DNA of 64,000 nt from Chitinophaga qingshengii (GTDB taxonomy: Bacteria > Bacteroidota > Bacteroidia > Chitinophagales > Chitinophagaceae). The position numbers and the translations under genes were made by a program. A model generated the notes under the pieces. That model worked only from the letters and a program-made list of their open reading frames with translations. It did no database searches and was not told the DNA's origin. Each line of letters starts with the position of its first letter. Within the stretch, counting starts at the first letter, position 1. Shown one piece after another: positions 41,343 to 50,738 of this stretch. Where the stretch lies: contig NZ_JACVFC010000001.1 of assembly GCF_014529935.1 (NCBI RefSeq), positions 2,852,001 to 2,916,000 on the forward strand. The letters run 5' to 3'.

Positions 41343-42358
41343 ATAAGCGTGAGCGTTAGGTGTGCAAGAAACCGGCTTTTTTCCTTATGGATAGTAAGTG
41401 TATAATGATCCCGGTACAACAATTCCAGTCTTGATTTCACATTGGCCAGTCCTATACCGGAGCTTTCATCCTTGCTGTTGTCCTGTACCGGATCGAAATA
41501 GTTTTCTACTTCAAAGGTAAGCACATCTCCCCGTATAAACAGCCGGATACTGATCACCGGCTGATCTACGCCGGTGCCGTGTTTAAAAGCATTCTCCACA
41601 AAGGGTATCAGTAACATAGGCTCTATCATATGCCCATCAGGCAAACCGATCGCTATTTCACTGCGGATATCCACATCGCTGCCGAAACGCAGTTGCTGTA
41701 AGGCAATGTAGCTGTTGAGATAGGCAACTTCCTGTTGCAAGGGCACTTTCGCTCCGCCGGTATTATACAGCATATACCGCATCAACTCCGATAGCATAAT
41801 CAGTGAAGGTTCCAGCTGGTCGGATTTCTTCCTGGCCAGCGACACCATATTGGTTAATACGTTGAACAAAAAATGCGGACTGATTTGAGAGCGCAGGAAT
41901 TTTAATTCGGTAGACAACTGCGCGGCTTGTTTATCTTTCTGCCGTCGTTCTTCGTTGATACGGTCCAGTATTTTACGGTACAGCAGGCTAATCACCAGTA
42001 CCGCCACGGAAGGTCCAAATACAAAGCGGTAGGCCGCTTTGTTATGTTGCAATCCGGGAAACCAGGCAGCCATGATATGATACTTCAGCTGAAAGGAAAT
42101 AAATAATAAGAACAGCGCAGCAGGAATATACAACCACCAGTACCGGCGGTTAAGCAGCCGCGGACACAGGTAAAAAGCATTGCCATAAAAAATACCCATA
42201 TGGATCACGCCGGCTATGGTAAAAAATACGCCGGGGATAGGGCCAATACTGTAGCCACTTTCAGGGGACGATATCAGATAAGGCAATAACAACAGCATAC
42301 CCCATATAAGGGTATGCAGTGTTATATTGATATATTTTGCGGTGAAGAATGTTTTCAT
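41339..42358 (-). CDS. LytS-type sensor histidine kinase
   Basis: About 339 residues from the Met of MKTFFTAKYIN; the frame opens 27 bases earlier at 42385. Four membrane helices occupy the N-terminal 140 residues. The His_kinase domain has QISPHFLFNVLTNM (phospho-accepting His171 of the longer frame) and a C-terminal ATPase with LIPFVENAFKHG and SGIGLANVKSRL. No dedicated input domain is visible, so the signal is probably sensed in or near the membrane. It is coupled to the LytTR regulator by a 4-base overlap. Confidence 0.93.
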   Translation of the reverse strand: MKTFFTAKYINITLHTLIWGMLLLLPYLISSPESGYSIGPIPGVFFTIAGVIHMGIFYGNAFYLCPRLLNRRYWWLYIPAALFLLFISFQLKYHIMAAWFPGLQHNKAAYRFVFGPSVAVLVISLLYRKILDRINEERRQKDKQAAQLSTELKFLRSQISPHFLFNVLTNMVSLARKKSDQLEPSLIMLSELMRYMLYNTGGAKVPLQQEVAYLNSYIALQQLRFGSDVDIRSEIAIGLPDGHMIEPMLLIPFVENAFKHGTGVDQPVISIRLFIRGDVLTFEVENYFDPVQDNSKDESSGIGLANVKSRLELLYRDHYTLTIHKEKSRFLAHLTLTLI

Positions 42359-42450
42359 GTGCAGTATAAATATACTGCAAAGCACGCTGCTACAGGAGGT
42401 TTATCCACGAAGAAGCGACCACACGGCAAAATGTGCAGACAAAACGGTTA

Positions 42451-43281
42451 TTAACGATAGGTGATATAGGTAACTTTTCCGTCTCCTCCGTTAGAAATAA
42501 TTTTCACAGGATACCCTGCTTCATTGTATTCATAAGAGAACGTTAATGTCAACTCCAGCTGAGGATCAACTTTCAGCTGCATTTTAACCGGATTATTAGG
42601 CGTCATTTGAGTAGCAAACTGTTGCAGAGCAGGCAATATCATTCCATACTTTTTATACATGGTATAAAAAGGGTTCGGATGATTATCATACTCGAAAGTT
42701 ATAGTATAAACGTCAATTCCTGGGCCTGTCCCCGGACCAATAATTGAGCTGGGTTGTGTGCATTCTACCCGGCTGATATTCCCTTTGGCATCGTATTCAT
42801 ATTTGAGCGAAGTATAAGGAGCGCTGGTCCATTTGCCGGGCAGCAGTGTAAGGCCATTCAGTTGCCCGGAAGATGGGTTGTAGTCATAGCTGCTGAGGAT
42901 ATCACCACTGGAAAAATTTTTGTTTATCACTTTACCATCCATATCCGCAGTATAATTATACAGGGAGTCAGCTACACTTCCTGCGCACAAGTTATTCACC
43001 CACTTAAAGGTAGTTTTGTAAACATATCGCCTGATGAGACCCAATATCGTGTCTTGACCTTCCATACGGCTACCAATGATACGACCTTTACCGTCATAGG
43101 AAAATTGTTCATTTCCAATGGCCACCAATTGGTTCCCGTTGTATACAAAGGGAGGAACATCGGTAATGGAAGCAATGCTGAAATTCCTGTAATCCGGATC
43201 GGTCGGCCCTACGTTGTCTTTCTTACGGCAGGCGGTCAGTACCAATATCATCAAACATATAGCAGTATAATACAATTTCAT
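42451..43281 (-). CDS. Lipoprotein of unknown function, tandem paralog 2
   Basis: This 276-residue lipoprotein has a signal ending V-L-T-A-C followed by RKKD. The mature part holds beta-hairpin phrases such as NEQFSYDGKGRIIGSR, LKYEYDAKGNISRVE and FSYEYNEAGYPVKIIS. These Y-D-x-x-G-R repeats resemble the RHS/YD-like or DUF4595 lipoproteins of Bacteroidota. It is closely related to the next gene upstream (16-17 bases away) across its whole length. Function is not known. Confidence 0.8.
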   Translation of the reverse strand: MKLYYTAICLMILVLTACRKKDNVGPTDPDYRNFSIASITDVPPFVYNGNQLVAIGNEQFSYDGKGRIIGSRMEGQDTILGLIRRYVYKTTFKWVNNLCAGSVADSLYNYTADMDGKVINKNFSSGDILSSYDYNPSSGQLNGLTLLPGKWTSAPYTSLKYEYDAKGNISRVECTQPSSIIGPGTGPGIDVYTITFEYDNHPNPFYTMYKKYGMILPALQQFATQMTPNNPVKMQLKVDPQLELTLTFSYEYNEAGYPVKIISNGGDGKVTYITYR

Positions 43282-43298
43282 ATGTAAGCAATTATGCT

Positions 43299-44111
43299 TT
43301 AACGATAAGTGATATAAGTAATTTTTGGAGCTTCACTTCCCAGCGTGGAAACAATTTTCACAGGATATCCTGCTTTGTTGTATTCATAGGTAAACTGATA
43401 ATCCCGATCTTCCAGATAACTGACCTTCACCTTCATCTTCGTCACATTATTAGGTGAAATGCGATCGGCATACATCAACAGCGGCGGCAATATCAATCCA
43501 TACTTCTTATATGTTGCATAAAAAGGATTCGGGTGATTGTCGTACTCATAGATAATGGTAGCATTTGTCTCAGGAGATCCTCCGGGAGCAAACAATTTTC
43601 CTGTCGCACGGGTAATATTTCCTTTGGCATCGTACTCAAAACTGAGTGCCGAATAGTCGGTAATATAGGCTCCGAAAGCCGTTATATAAAGCGTTTTCAG
43701 CTGTGTTGAAGACATATCATATTCATAGATATTATACAGCATATCCTTGGTGAGGAACTCATTTTGTTTACTACCGTCCGCTCCCGTAACATAGGAGTAA
43801 ATGGAATCTGAGGTACTACCGGTACACAGATTGTTGGTCCAGTTAAAAGTGGTTCTGTAAATATTTGTGGCGTGCGTGCCGGACTGGTATTCCAGGCGGC
43901 TACCAATAAGACGGCCTTTATTGTCGTAGGAAAACCGTTCGTTTCCAATGGCATTCAGCCGGTCCCCCTCGTAAATAAAAGGCGGCATATTGGTAATCGA
44001 AGCAATGCGAACATTATTATAATCTAACGGGTCCGGTTCTACGTCTTTGTTCTTATGGCAGGCCGTCAATACCAATACTACCAGACACAGTACAGTACTA
44101 GATAATTTCAT
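43299..44111 (-). CDS. Lipoprotein of unknown function, tandem paralog 1
   Basis: This 270-residue lipoprotein has a signal ending V-L-T-A-C followed by HKNK. It shares with its downstream neighbour NERFSYDNKGRLIGSR, LSFEYDAKGNITRA and FTYEYNKAGYPVKIVS, and the ending KITYITYR. The two genes are a clear tandem duplication that has since diverged. The YD-like hairpins suggest an elongated beta structure at the cell surface. A TAGATTTG element (44137-44144) lies 26 bases upstream and would drive both genes. Confidence 0.8.
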   Translation of the reverse strand: MKLSSTVLCLVVLVLTACHKNKDVEPDPLDYNNVRIASITNMPPFIYEGDRLNAIGNERFSYDNKGRLIGSRLEYQSGTHATNIYRTTFNWTNNLCTGSTSDSIYSYVTGADGSKQNEFLTKDMLYNIYEYDMSSTQLKTLYITAFGAYITDYSALSFEYDAKGNITRATGKLFAPGGSPETNATIIYEYDNHPNPFYATYKKYGLILPPLLMYADRISPNNVTKMKVKVSYLEDRDYQFTYEYNKAGYPVKIVSTLGSEAPKITYITYR

Positions 44112-44136
44112 ATATACAGGGTTATATTTTGTGAAC

Positions 44137-44144
44137 CAAATCTA
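44137..44144 (-). promoter_or_regulatory. Putative -7 element for the lipoprotein pair
   Basis: On the minus strand it reads TAGATTTG, a TAnnTTTG match 26 bases before the ATG at 44111, just after the rhomboid gene stop. Confidence 0.45.
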
Positions 44145-44155
44145 AAAAATTAGGA

Positions 44156-44989
44156 TCATCGATCCGAAAATTGTTGCAGTTTTTGTTTTTCTTCCGCGGT
44201 GAGACTGTCTATACCGTATCGGTGAATCTTTTCAAGTATGGCATCTACTTCCTTTTGTTGGATGCTCCGCTGTTGATTGTAACGATCTTCTATTGTCAGA
44301 TAACGCCGTGGATTGGGTGTATTACCAGTAAGTAGCACATGCGGCTTACGAATAAGCAGCCAGGCAAACAACATACAGGGCAATAGGAGCGCCAGTATTG
44401 GCAGGAAGTGAATTTTAATAACCTGTGGCTCCATACAGATAGCGAAGATCAATCCAATAACAGCACCTCCCAGATGGGCTTCATGAGCAGTGTTATCCTG
44501 GTTGTTCCTGATCCGGGCAATGCTGAACAACAAGTACAGCACACCGTATATCCATCCGGGTATATATAACGGGATACCGAAAAAACCAATGCCCATATCA
44601 GGAAACAAAGCTACACTGGCGAAAATAATCCCGCATACGGCGCCCGAAGCGCCTACTGCACTGTAATTACCATGATGCCGATGAATAAACAGCGACAATA
44701 GGCTGCCACCCAGCAGACTACATACATAAATCAGGATAAAGTTTTTGATACCCAGCACCGCTTCTACAATACCACTGAAAAAACAAAGCGACATCATATT
44801 AAAAAGCAGGTGCAGCCAGCCGGTATGCAGGAAGCCGGCAGTAAACAGACGTTGGTACTCCTTGTGGACCAATATCTCATCCACGATAAAAGAATACTTG
44901 TAGTAAAATGTTGTGTCTTTAAATCCTTTACAGGACACAATGATGTTCAGGATAATTAATACCAGGGCTACAATACCAATTTCATTCAT
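44156..44989 (-). CDS. Rhomboid family intramembrane serine protease
   Basis: This is a 277-residue protein. Residues about 50-205 hold the six-helix rhomboid core. HTGWLHLLFNM (His60, Asn64) is the oxyanion helix, Ser115 lies in GASGAVCG, and His172 in AHEAHLGG completes the catalytic dyad. A cytoplasmic tail of about 65 charged residues follows (RYLTIEDRYNQQRSIQQKEVDAI). It cleaves membrane proteins within the bilayer; substrates are unknown. It stands between the SusC/SusD unit and the lipoprotein pair. Confidence 0.95.
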   Translation of the reverse strand: MNEIGIVALVLIILNIIVSCKGFKDTTFYYKYSFIVDEILVHKEYQRLFTAGFLHTGWLHLLFNMMSLCFFSGIVEAVLGIKNFILIYVCSLLGGSLLSLFIHRHHGNYSAVGASGAVCGIIFASVALFPDMGIGFFGIPLYIPGWIYGVLYLLFSIARIRNNQDNTAHEAHLGGAVIGLIFAICMEPQVIKIHFLPILALLLPCMLFAWLLIRKPHVLLTGNTPNPRRYLTIEDRYNQQRSIQQKEVDAILEKIHRYGIDSLTAEEKQKLQQFSDR

Positions 44990-45025
44990 GGCAATAGGAC
45001 GTTAAGGGTACGGGATGTAAATATG

Positions 45026-45057
45026 AACGGCAGCCAGACCGTGGTCTGGCTGCCGTT
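45026..45057 (-). terminator. Terminator of the susC/susD unit
   Basis: A 15-bp perfect stem (AACGGCAGCCAGACC with GGTCTGGCTGCCGTT) with a tight loop lies 20 bases after the SusD stop. The T-tract on the minus strand is interrupted (TTCATATTT). Confidence 0.7.
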
Positions 45058-45076
45058 TGTAAAGATAAAAAACTTA

Positions 45077-46384
45077 TTAAAAAGTAGGATCAGGCGGTGT
45101 ATTAGGATTATCATTCCTTTCCACAAAAGGATAAGGGAAATAACTCCGGGTCCTTTCCGCTGTCGGACGGCCAAAACGTCTTTCGTCTTCTATTTCCTGG
45201 CCGGACATAAACATTTCAATGCGGCGGTGTTTATAGATCTGTGTGAGCAGGTCCGGGATGGTAGCCACTGCTACCGGTGGCAGGTTAGCGCCTATGCCAA
45301 AGGGGTCATCAGCAGGCTTTTTGGTTACTACTTTGTTCAATTCCGCCAGCCCCAATGGCAGGTTATTGGTACGGGCATAACACTCTGCTTTGATCAACAT
45401 AATTTCTCCCGGCAGAAAGACAGGAATAGACTGGATATTGGTTTTAAAGAATCCGGCCATGACAAATTTTAATCCGGCTGGTTGCGCAGTCATATAAAAT
45501 GGTACCCGGGCGTCTGAAGCATCCGGCTGCAAACCAGCGGGTAATCCCATCTTATTGTCCACTACCTGATAGATATTACTGGTGGAAGAAACCAGTGTAA
45601 AAATCGGGTTGGCCACCTGCGGATTAAAGATAAAAGAACTGGTACTGGTCAGGTCCACTTTACCAGCGGCATCCAACGCGGAGGCATAGTCGCCGGCATA
45701 CAATGCATAACGGGCCTTCAGTGCGTACAGCGTATTCATCACATTGATTCCTTTCGGCAGGAAAGGTGTAATAGCAGGGCTAATAGGATTGGCAGCAATC
45801 GCATTTAAGGCATTGTTGATCGTATTCACGGCACGAACATACCCTTGTTGTCCGGAGATGAAACCCACGCTGGTCAAATGATTGGGGCTACCTATTGTAT
45901 CAGGGACCTGCTGCCAGAAATTAGCCTGTACTCCCAGTGCCAACGCCTTGAAGATGGAAGTATAGGCAATCAGGCCGCTGGCATATCCTTTATCGGTCAC
46001 CACTATATTAGTGGCACGCAGTACATTTTCGGCATCGTAAAGGATTTTGTTGGTATATGCCCACATACCGGTTACCACCACATTGTTGTTTAATACTGTA
46101 TTACCACCGGTACCCAGCTGTGCTTCATCGGCGTTTCCCGGATTGGTAACAAAGGTTTCGCGGCTTAGCAGGCTACCGGAAGTAATGGTGGTGTAAAGCA
46201 ACCCTGTCCTGTCTTTGACGTAATTGGCCTGTAATCCCACAGCGGCATCTGTAATAGCCTGTGGCGAACTAAAAGCCTGGTCGCTGGAAGGCCCTGAAGG
46301 GTCCTGGTAATCTTTTTTACAGCCAACTGCCGATAATAGCAATGCGGCCATGGTGATGTATGTATAAAAAGCTGTTCGTTTCAT
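45077..46384 (-). CDS. RagB/SusD family nutrient-binding lipoprotein
   Basis: This 435-residue lipoprotein has Cys22 in S-A-V-G-C followed by KKDYQDPS. Helical TPR-like segments are seen at about 85-170 (YTNKILYDAENVLRATNIV) and 205-240 (LYALKARYALYAGDYASALDAA). The C-terminus has the SusD ending IYKHRRIEMFMSGQEIEDERRFGRP. It would cap the SusC transporter encoded 18 bases upstream and bind the nutrient. No glycoside hydrolase is in the unit, so the cargo could be a peptide or a small glycan. Confidence 0.92.
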   Translation of the reverse strand: MKRTAFYTYITMAALLLSAVGCKKDYQDPSGPSSDQAFSSPQAITDAAVGLQANYVKDRTGLLYTTITSGSLLSRETFVTNPGNADEAQLGTGGNTVLNNNVVVTGMWAYTNKILYDAENVLRATNIVVTDKGYASGLIAYTSIFKALALGVQANFWQQVPDTIGSPNHLTSVGFISGQQGYVRAVNTINNALNAIAANPISPAITPFLPKGINVMNTLYALKARYALYAGDYASALDAAGKVDLTSTSSFIFNPQVANPIFTLVSSTSNIYQVVDNKMGLPAGLQPDASDARVPFYMTAQPAGLKFVMAGFFKTNIQSIPVFLPGEIMLIKAECYARTNNLPLGLAELNKVVTKKPADDPFGIGANLPPVAVATIPDLLTQIYKHRRIEMFMSGQEIEDERRFGRPTAERTRSYFPYPFVERNDNPNTPPDPTF

Positions 46385-46402
46385 GATGTGTCATTTTGTG
46401 GA

Positions 46403-49400
46403 TTAGAATTTAGCGCGGACGGTCAGGTTATAAGTACGCGGAATGGGGACAGTGCCGAAATCGATGCCACGGAGAACCGTACTTTGTCCGGATGCATTCA
46501 CTTCCGGATCATAGCCTTTGTAGTTATCCCATGAAATGAGGTTACGGCCACCGAGACTTACGGTGAGGCTGTTCAGTCCCTGGAATACCTTTCCAAAATC
46601 ATAGCTAAGCGATACTTCCCGCAACTTCACGAAACTACCATTGTCTATCCGGAACTCCTGGATGTTGTAGATACCGGCAATATATCCTCTTGGCAGCTGA
46701 CCAAGATCTTCCTGCTCTGCCACTTTACCGTTATCTACGCCCTGACGGGTCCTGTAGTCGGCATTAAATACGTTCAGTCCCTGCACGGCATCCAGTTGTA
46801 TGTGCAGTCCCAGCTTTTTATACTGTAAATCGGTGGTGAACGTACCCGTCCAATCCGGATTGGGGTCCCCGATTTTTTTATTGAGCGCCGGGGCAGTGGC
46901 CAATGGCAGTCCGGTGGCCGGGTCGCGCTGTACGGTATAATCAAACGAACTATTTTGCGTACCTCTTTCTGTTAACGGTATCCCTTGTGGATTCAACAGT
47001 ATATTGCCGTTGGCATCGCGGGCATAGAAGGTGCCATAGAAAAATCCGATAGGATATCCGGCCGCAATTGCTACCGGCGCACCACCTACAGTATTCAACA
47101 GTATCAGTGACTGCCCGATGTCCAGCGCTTTGTTACGGTTACGGTTGAAGATGGCAGTAAGGTTCCAGGAAAAATTCTTCGTCTTCACCGGAATGGCATT
47201 CAGCACTACCTCAAGTCCGTTGTTTTGGAGGGAACCAATATTACCACGAATAGATGTATATCCTCTGGTAGGTGCTACGGCCCGGTCAATCAGCAGGTCC
47301 TGTACTTTTTTACGATAGTAGTTCACACTAAGTCCCAGCCGGTCATCGAGGAAAGACAGATCCGTACCAACTTCCAGCTCCTTCTGTTTTTCGGGTTTTA
47401 CACCAGGATCAGTAAACCCTAACGGCCCCTGGAAACCGGAAGCCCCCACGAAAGCATTTGGCTGGTAAGTATTATAACGGGCATAAGGTGTAATACCCGT
47501 CAGGTTACCCGATTCTCCATAGGCAGCACGCAATTTGAACAATGTCCACCATTTGGCGAGGGACGATTTAGCCCAGAAATCGGTACCGGACAATACATAG
47601 CTGCCGCTCAATTTGGTGTACAGCAAATTCCGTTCGCTGCTGCCGAATACGGAAGAACCGTCCACACGCAAAGCACCAGTCAGGAACAACTGGTTACGGT
47701 ATTTGAAGTTCTGCTGGATATATTCTCCGGAGATAGAATACTCTGAACGTTGATCACTACCGGGAATAGCCGTAGTAGCCCTGTCGGCCGTTTGTGCAAA
47801 CGGCGGCATACCTCTTCCCTGTTGCAGGGAATAGTGCTGCCGGGTATATTGCACAGAGTAGCCCAACTGCGTAACTGACTCCAGGTTATCACTGATGCGT
47901 GCATTATAGGTGGCGTTCGCATCGTGGTTGATCAGAAAGGAGTTATTGCTACCCGCGCTGGCGTAACCATTTAAACTGGGGTCCAGCGAGGTGCCGCCCC
48001 CGAAGAAGCCGGTGCTGACATTATAGGCGAACGGCGGGATAAAAGTAGTACCGTCCTGATAATAGTTATCGATCCCCACATGATAATCCAGGGTCAGGTT
48101 TTTAATCGGCGTAGCCTTCAGACCCAAACCGGCAATAACACGCCCCACCTGCTGTTGCTGGCGGAAATCCTGGATAATGGACACCGGGTTCACCCTGCCC
48201 AGGTTACCTACTTTCATCAGGTTACCCAATGCATCCCTTTGCTGAATATCATAATAATTACCCAGAATGGTAATGGAATTCAGCGGTGAATAAAATGTGT
48301 TGCCATCAGGTTTTTCATTCGACTTACTGTAAATATAGTTGACAGTCGCATTCATGCTCAGCCATTTGGTGATCTCCTGGTCCAGGTTTACGCGGAAGCT
48401 AAAGCGGTTAAAGTCTGTGTTCTTAATGATACCCTGGTTATAGAAGTAACTGGCAGAAGCATAATACTTGGTTTTGTCTTTTCCACCGGCGATAGACACG
48501 TTATTGTCGGTACCTACGCCCGTGCGGAAAATGAAATCCTGATAATCGAAACGCTGAACGGGGAAAGTACTGACAACGCCGGGTGTCAGGATGTTTTGGG
48601 TGGAATCGTTCGGATTCCCGCCAAATTTAACGGGCGCCCTGTTAACGTCCAGTTTTTTACGCAGTTCATTAATAGAGATACCGGTAGAGAAATTAATGAC
48701 TGGTGCACCGGTGCTGCCTCTTTTAGTAAAGATCTGCACCACGCCGGAATTGGCCCTGGAACCATAGATAGCGGCGGCGGCAGCACCATTCAGCACTTCT
48801 ATCCGTTCAATATCGTCCGGGTTGATATCTGCCATGCGGTTCTGCCCTACAGCGCCCACAAAATTATTACCGGCATAGTTCGGATCGGCATTGGTAACGC
48901 GGGTGGTGGAGTTATCTACAATGACCCCATCCACAATATAGAGTGGTTCCGTAGACCCGTTGATGGTGCTTACACCTCTTAGTTTTACAGAGATACCACC
49001 GGAAGGGTCACCGGAGTTCTGGGTGATCTGTGCGCCGGCAGTTTTACCCTGCAAGGCCGCCAGTACGTTACCGGTAGCGCCTTTGTTGAGGTCGTCGGCT
49101 TTTACGGAACTGATGTAACTACCTAACTGGCGGCGGGTGGTACCCTGCGAAGTACCGGTCACCACAATTTCGTCCAGCTTGGATACGGAAACACCCATTT
49201 TTACATCCCGCGTAATATTGCTGGTACCAATGGTAACCGGTATCTCCTGGGAGGTGAAACCGACACCGGAGAAGGACAACACATAGTTGCCTGCCGGTAC
49301 GCTGGCCGTAAAACTGTAAAGACCGTCTACCGAAGTATTGGCGCCCAGTTTAGTGTTTTTGAGCGTAACGGCAATGCCAGGTATGGGAGTTCCGGTTTCA

Positions 49401-49519
49401 TCTGTCACCTTACCGGATATTTTCACCTGCGCGCTGGCGGTGGCTGCCAGGCAGGTCATCAACAGTAAAAGCAGCGCACGGCCACTTCCTGTCAATCGCA
49501 TAAATACACGCGTGATCAT
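46403..49519 (-). CDS. SusC/RagA family TonB-linked outer membrane protein
   Basis: This 1038-residue protein has a signal peptide near residues 12-30 (ALLLLLMTCLAATASAQ). A carboxypeptidase-regulatory-like domain lies at about 32-115 (ISGKVTDETGTPIPGIAVTLKN). The plug carries the SusC hallmarks LAALQGKTAGAQITQNSG and RMADINPDDIERIEVLNGAAA. A large barrel ends YNLTVRAKF. There is no STN domain, so it is not expected to signal through FecR, consistent with the absence of a sigma/FecR pair upstream. A DeoR-type regulator gene lies 240 bases upstream, and ACTGTT half-sites (49541-49582) lie in between. Confidence 0.95.
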   Translation of the reverse strand: MITRVFMRLTGSGRALLLLLMTCLAATASAQVKISGKVTDETGTPIPGIAVTLKNTKLGANTSVDGLYSFTASVPAGNYVLSFSGVGFTSQEIPVTIGTSNITRDVKMGVSVSKLDEIVVTGTSQGTTRRQLGSYISSVKADDLNKGATGNVLAALQGKTAGAQITQNSGDPSGGISVKLRGVSTINGSTEPLYIVDGVIVDNSTTRVTNADPNYAGNNFVGAVGQNRMADINPDDIERIEVLNGAAAAAIYGSRANSGVVQIFTKRGSTGAPVINFSTGISINELRKKLDVNRAPVKFGGNPNDSTQNILTPGVVSTFPVQRFDYQDFIFRTGVGTDNNVSIAGGKDKTKYYASASYFYNQGIIKNTDFNRFSFRVNLDQEITKWLSMNATVNYIYSKSNEKPDGNTFYSPLNSITILGNYYDIQQRDALGNLMKVGNLGRVNPVSIIQDFRQQQQVGRVIAGLGLKATPIKNLTLDYHVGIDNYYQDGTTFIPPFAYNVSTGFFGGGTSLDPSLNGYASAGSNNSFLINHDANATYNARISDNLESVTQLGYSVQYTRQHYSLQQGRGMPPFAQTADRATTAIPGSDQRSEYSISGEYIQQNFKYRNQLFLTGALRVDGSSVFGSSERNLLYTKLSGSYVLSGTDFWAKSSLAKWWTLFKLRAAYGESGNLTGITPYARYNTYQPNAFVGASGFQGPLGFTDPGVKPEKQKELEVGTDLSFLDDRLGLSVNYYRKKVQDLLIDRAVAPTRGYTSIRGNIGSLQNNGLEVVLNAIPVKTKNFSWNLTAIFNRNRNKALDIGQSLILLNTVGGAPVAIAAGYPIGFFYGTFYARDANGNILLNPQGIPLTERGTQNSSFDYTVQRDPATGLPLATAPALNKKIGDPNPDWTGTFTTDLQYKKLGLHIQLDAVQGLNVFNADYRTRQGVDNGKVAEQEDLGQLPRGYIAGIYNIQEFRIDNGSFVKLREVSLSYDFGKVFQGLNSLTVSLGGRNLISWDNYKGYDPEVNASGQSTVLRGIDFGTVPIPRTYNLTVRAKF

Positions 49520-49540
49520 AAGTGATTTTTAATTATGGTT

Positions 49541-49582
49541 ACTGTTGCTGGTTGCCTTAAAACAGTCGTATCACAACTGTTG
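49541..49582 (-). promoter_or_regulatory. Candidate operator upstream of susC
   Basis: Three ACTGTT/AACAGT half-sites lie at 49541-49547, 49561-49566 and 49576-49582. The last two form an inverted repeat with a 9-base spacer. They lie 22-63 bases before the SusC start and could bind the DeoR/GlpR protein encoded next door. This is inference from arrangement only. The rest of the gap (49583-49761) shows no other feature. Confidence 0.35.
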
Positions 49583-49761
49583 AATGGTTGATTACCTTAT
49601 TTTGACTCTATCCTCAAGCAAAAAACGACTGGTACGGTGTCATACTACCTGTCACCGGTCCATGAATAAATGTTTTTCTCAACGTTATTTTAAACGCTGG
49701 TTGTCCTGTAAAACAGCCCGGGAAGGCTATTTGTTGAAATACGGTTAAATAAAAATGACTC

Positions 49762-50508
49762 CTATAAAATTCTGATTCCTTTACTACTGTATGGCTGCAA
49801 CTTCTTGGATTTTGGCTGCAGTTCGGTGATTAATATATCGATGTCTTCTACATTACATACTTTCAGGTGCTCGGCAGTATTTACCTTTTCCGAAATACAA
49901 AGTGCCACTACTTTCCTGGAGGTACTGACCATCGCCTTTTTCACCTGCACCACCTCCCAGTCATTATCTGTCAGCCCGGCATGTACGTCAATGGCATTCA
50001 CCCCTACAAAACACAGGTCTGCCCGGATATCGCGTATCCTGGCAATTGCCTCCCCGCCAACCGTGATCTTTGAATTTTTGGCCAGCTTATCGCCGATAAC
50101 AATCACTTCTATATTAGGATGATTGGCATATTCAAAGGCTGCGGGTAAACTCACCGTGATAAAGGTAGCCCTCAGTTCGGCCGGTAATATCCGCGCCAGC
50201 TGCAGAATAGTAGTACCACCTGTGGTCAGTACAAACATGCCGTCATGTATCAGCTCTACTGCCTTCTGCGCAATGATACGTTTCTCTTCTATGGCATATA
50301 CGTCCTGCGCTACCACACCCTGATGGAAGGAGTTGGACAACCCGCCACCATGTACTTTCAATATCTTCCCCTCCTGCGCCAGCGCCGCCAGGTCTCTGCG
50401 GATGGTATCCTCTGAAACGCCCATCTGTTCACTCAGATGAGATGACAATACCTTGTTATGTAGGTTGACCTGATGCAGGATATATGCCTGGCGTTCCTTT
50501 TTAAGCAT
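49762..50508 (-). CDS. DeoR/GlpR family transcriptional regulator
   Basis: This 248-residue protein has an N-terminal winged helix at residues 4-55: RQAYILHQVNLHNKVLSSHLSEQMGVSEDTIRRDLAALAQEGKILKVHGGG, the classic DeoR signature. The effector domain at about 75-235 (VLTTGGTTILQLARIL, then ADLCFVGVNAIDVHAGLTDND) is the DeoR sugar-phosphate-binding fold with its T-T-G-G-T-T loop. It probably represses the SusC/SusD unit downstream until a phosphorylated sugar appears. A TATATTTG element (50555-50562) lies upstream. Confidence 0.94.
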   Translation of the reverse strand: MLKKERQAYILHQVNLHNKVLSSHLSEQMGVSEDTIRRDLAALAQEGKILKVHGGGLSNSFHQGVVAQDVYAIEEKRIIAQKAVELIHDGMFVLTTGGTTILQLARILPAELRATFITVSLPAAFEYANHPNIEVIVIGDKLAKNSKITVGGEAIARIRDIRADLCFVGVNAIDVHAGLTDNDWEVVQVKKAMVSTSRKVVALCISEKVNTAEHLKVCNVEDIDILITELQPKSKKLQPYSSKGIRIL

Positions 50509-50554
50509 AGGAAGTGTTATTCTGCTTTAATTTCGGCAAAAAAACGCATTCAAA

Positions 50555-50562
50555 CAAATATA
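50555..50562 (-). promoter_or_regulatory. Putative -7 element for the DeoR/GlpR gene
   Basis: On the minus strand it reads TATATTTG (a TAnnTTTG match), 46 bases before the ATG. The surrounding sequence is AT-rich. Confidence 0.4.
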
Positions 50563-50678
50563 AAAATGCATTTTTTTGCAGTCTTCTGCATAGAACGCCA
50601 ACTCACGCCATAATATTTTCTGCTTATAATTTTTTTTTCGGGAGATGACCGGCAGTTGCTGATATTCCCCTCTTCTAC

Positions 50679-50713
50679 AAAAAAAAGACCGTCTGGCAGG
50701 ATACCAGACGGTC
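50679..50713 (-). terminator. Terminator of the sigma/FecR/Sus/oxidoreductase locus
   Basis: A 10-bp stem (GACCGTCTGG with CCAGACGGTC) and a 7-nt loop are followed on the minus strand by eight T, 25 bases after the oxidoreductase stop. Confidence 0.9.
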
Positions 50714-50738
50714 ATCGACATAAAAACCTATACAACTG

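Noticed and set aside
42454..44108. The two YD-like lipoproteins as RHS or polymorphic toxins
   Set aside because: Only a few YD-like hairpins are present, with no RHS core and no toxin domain, and both proteins are short lipoproteins.
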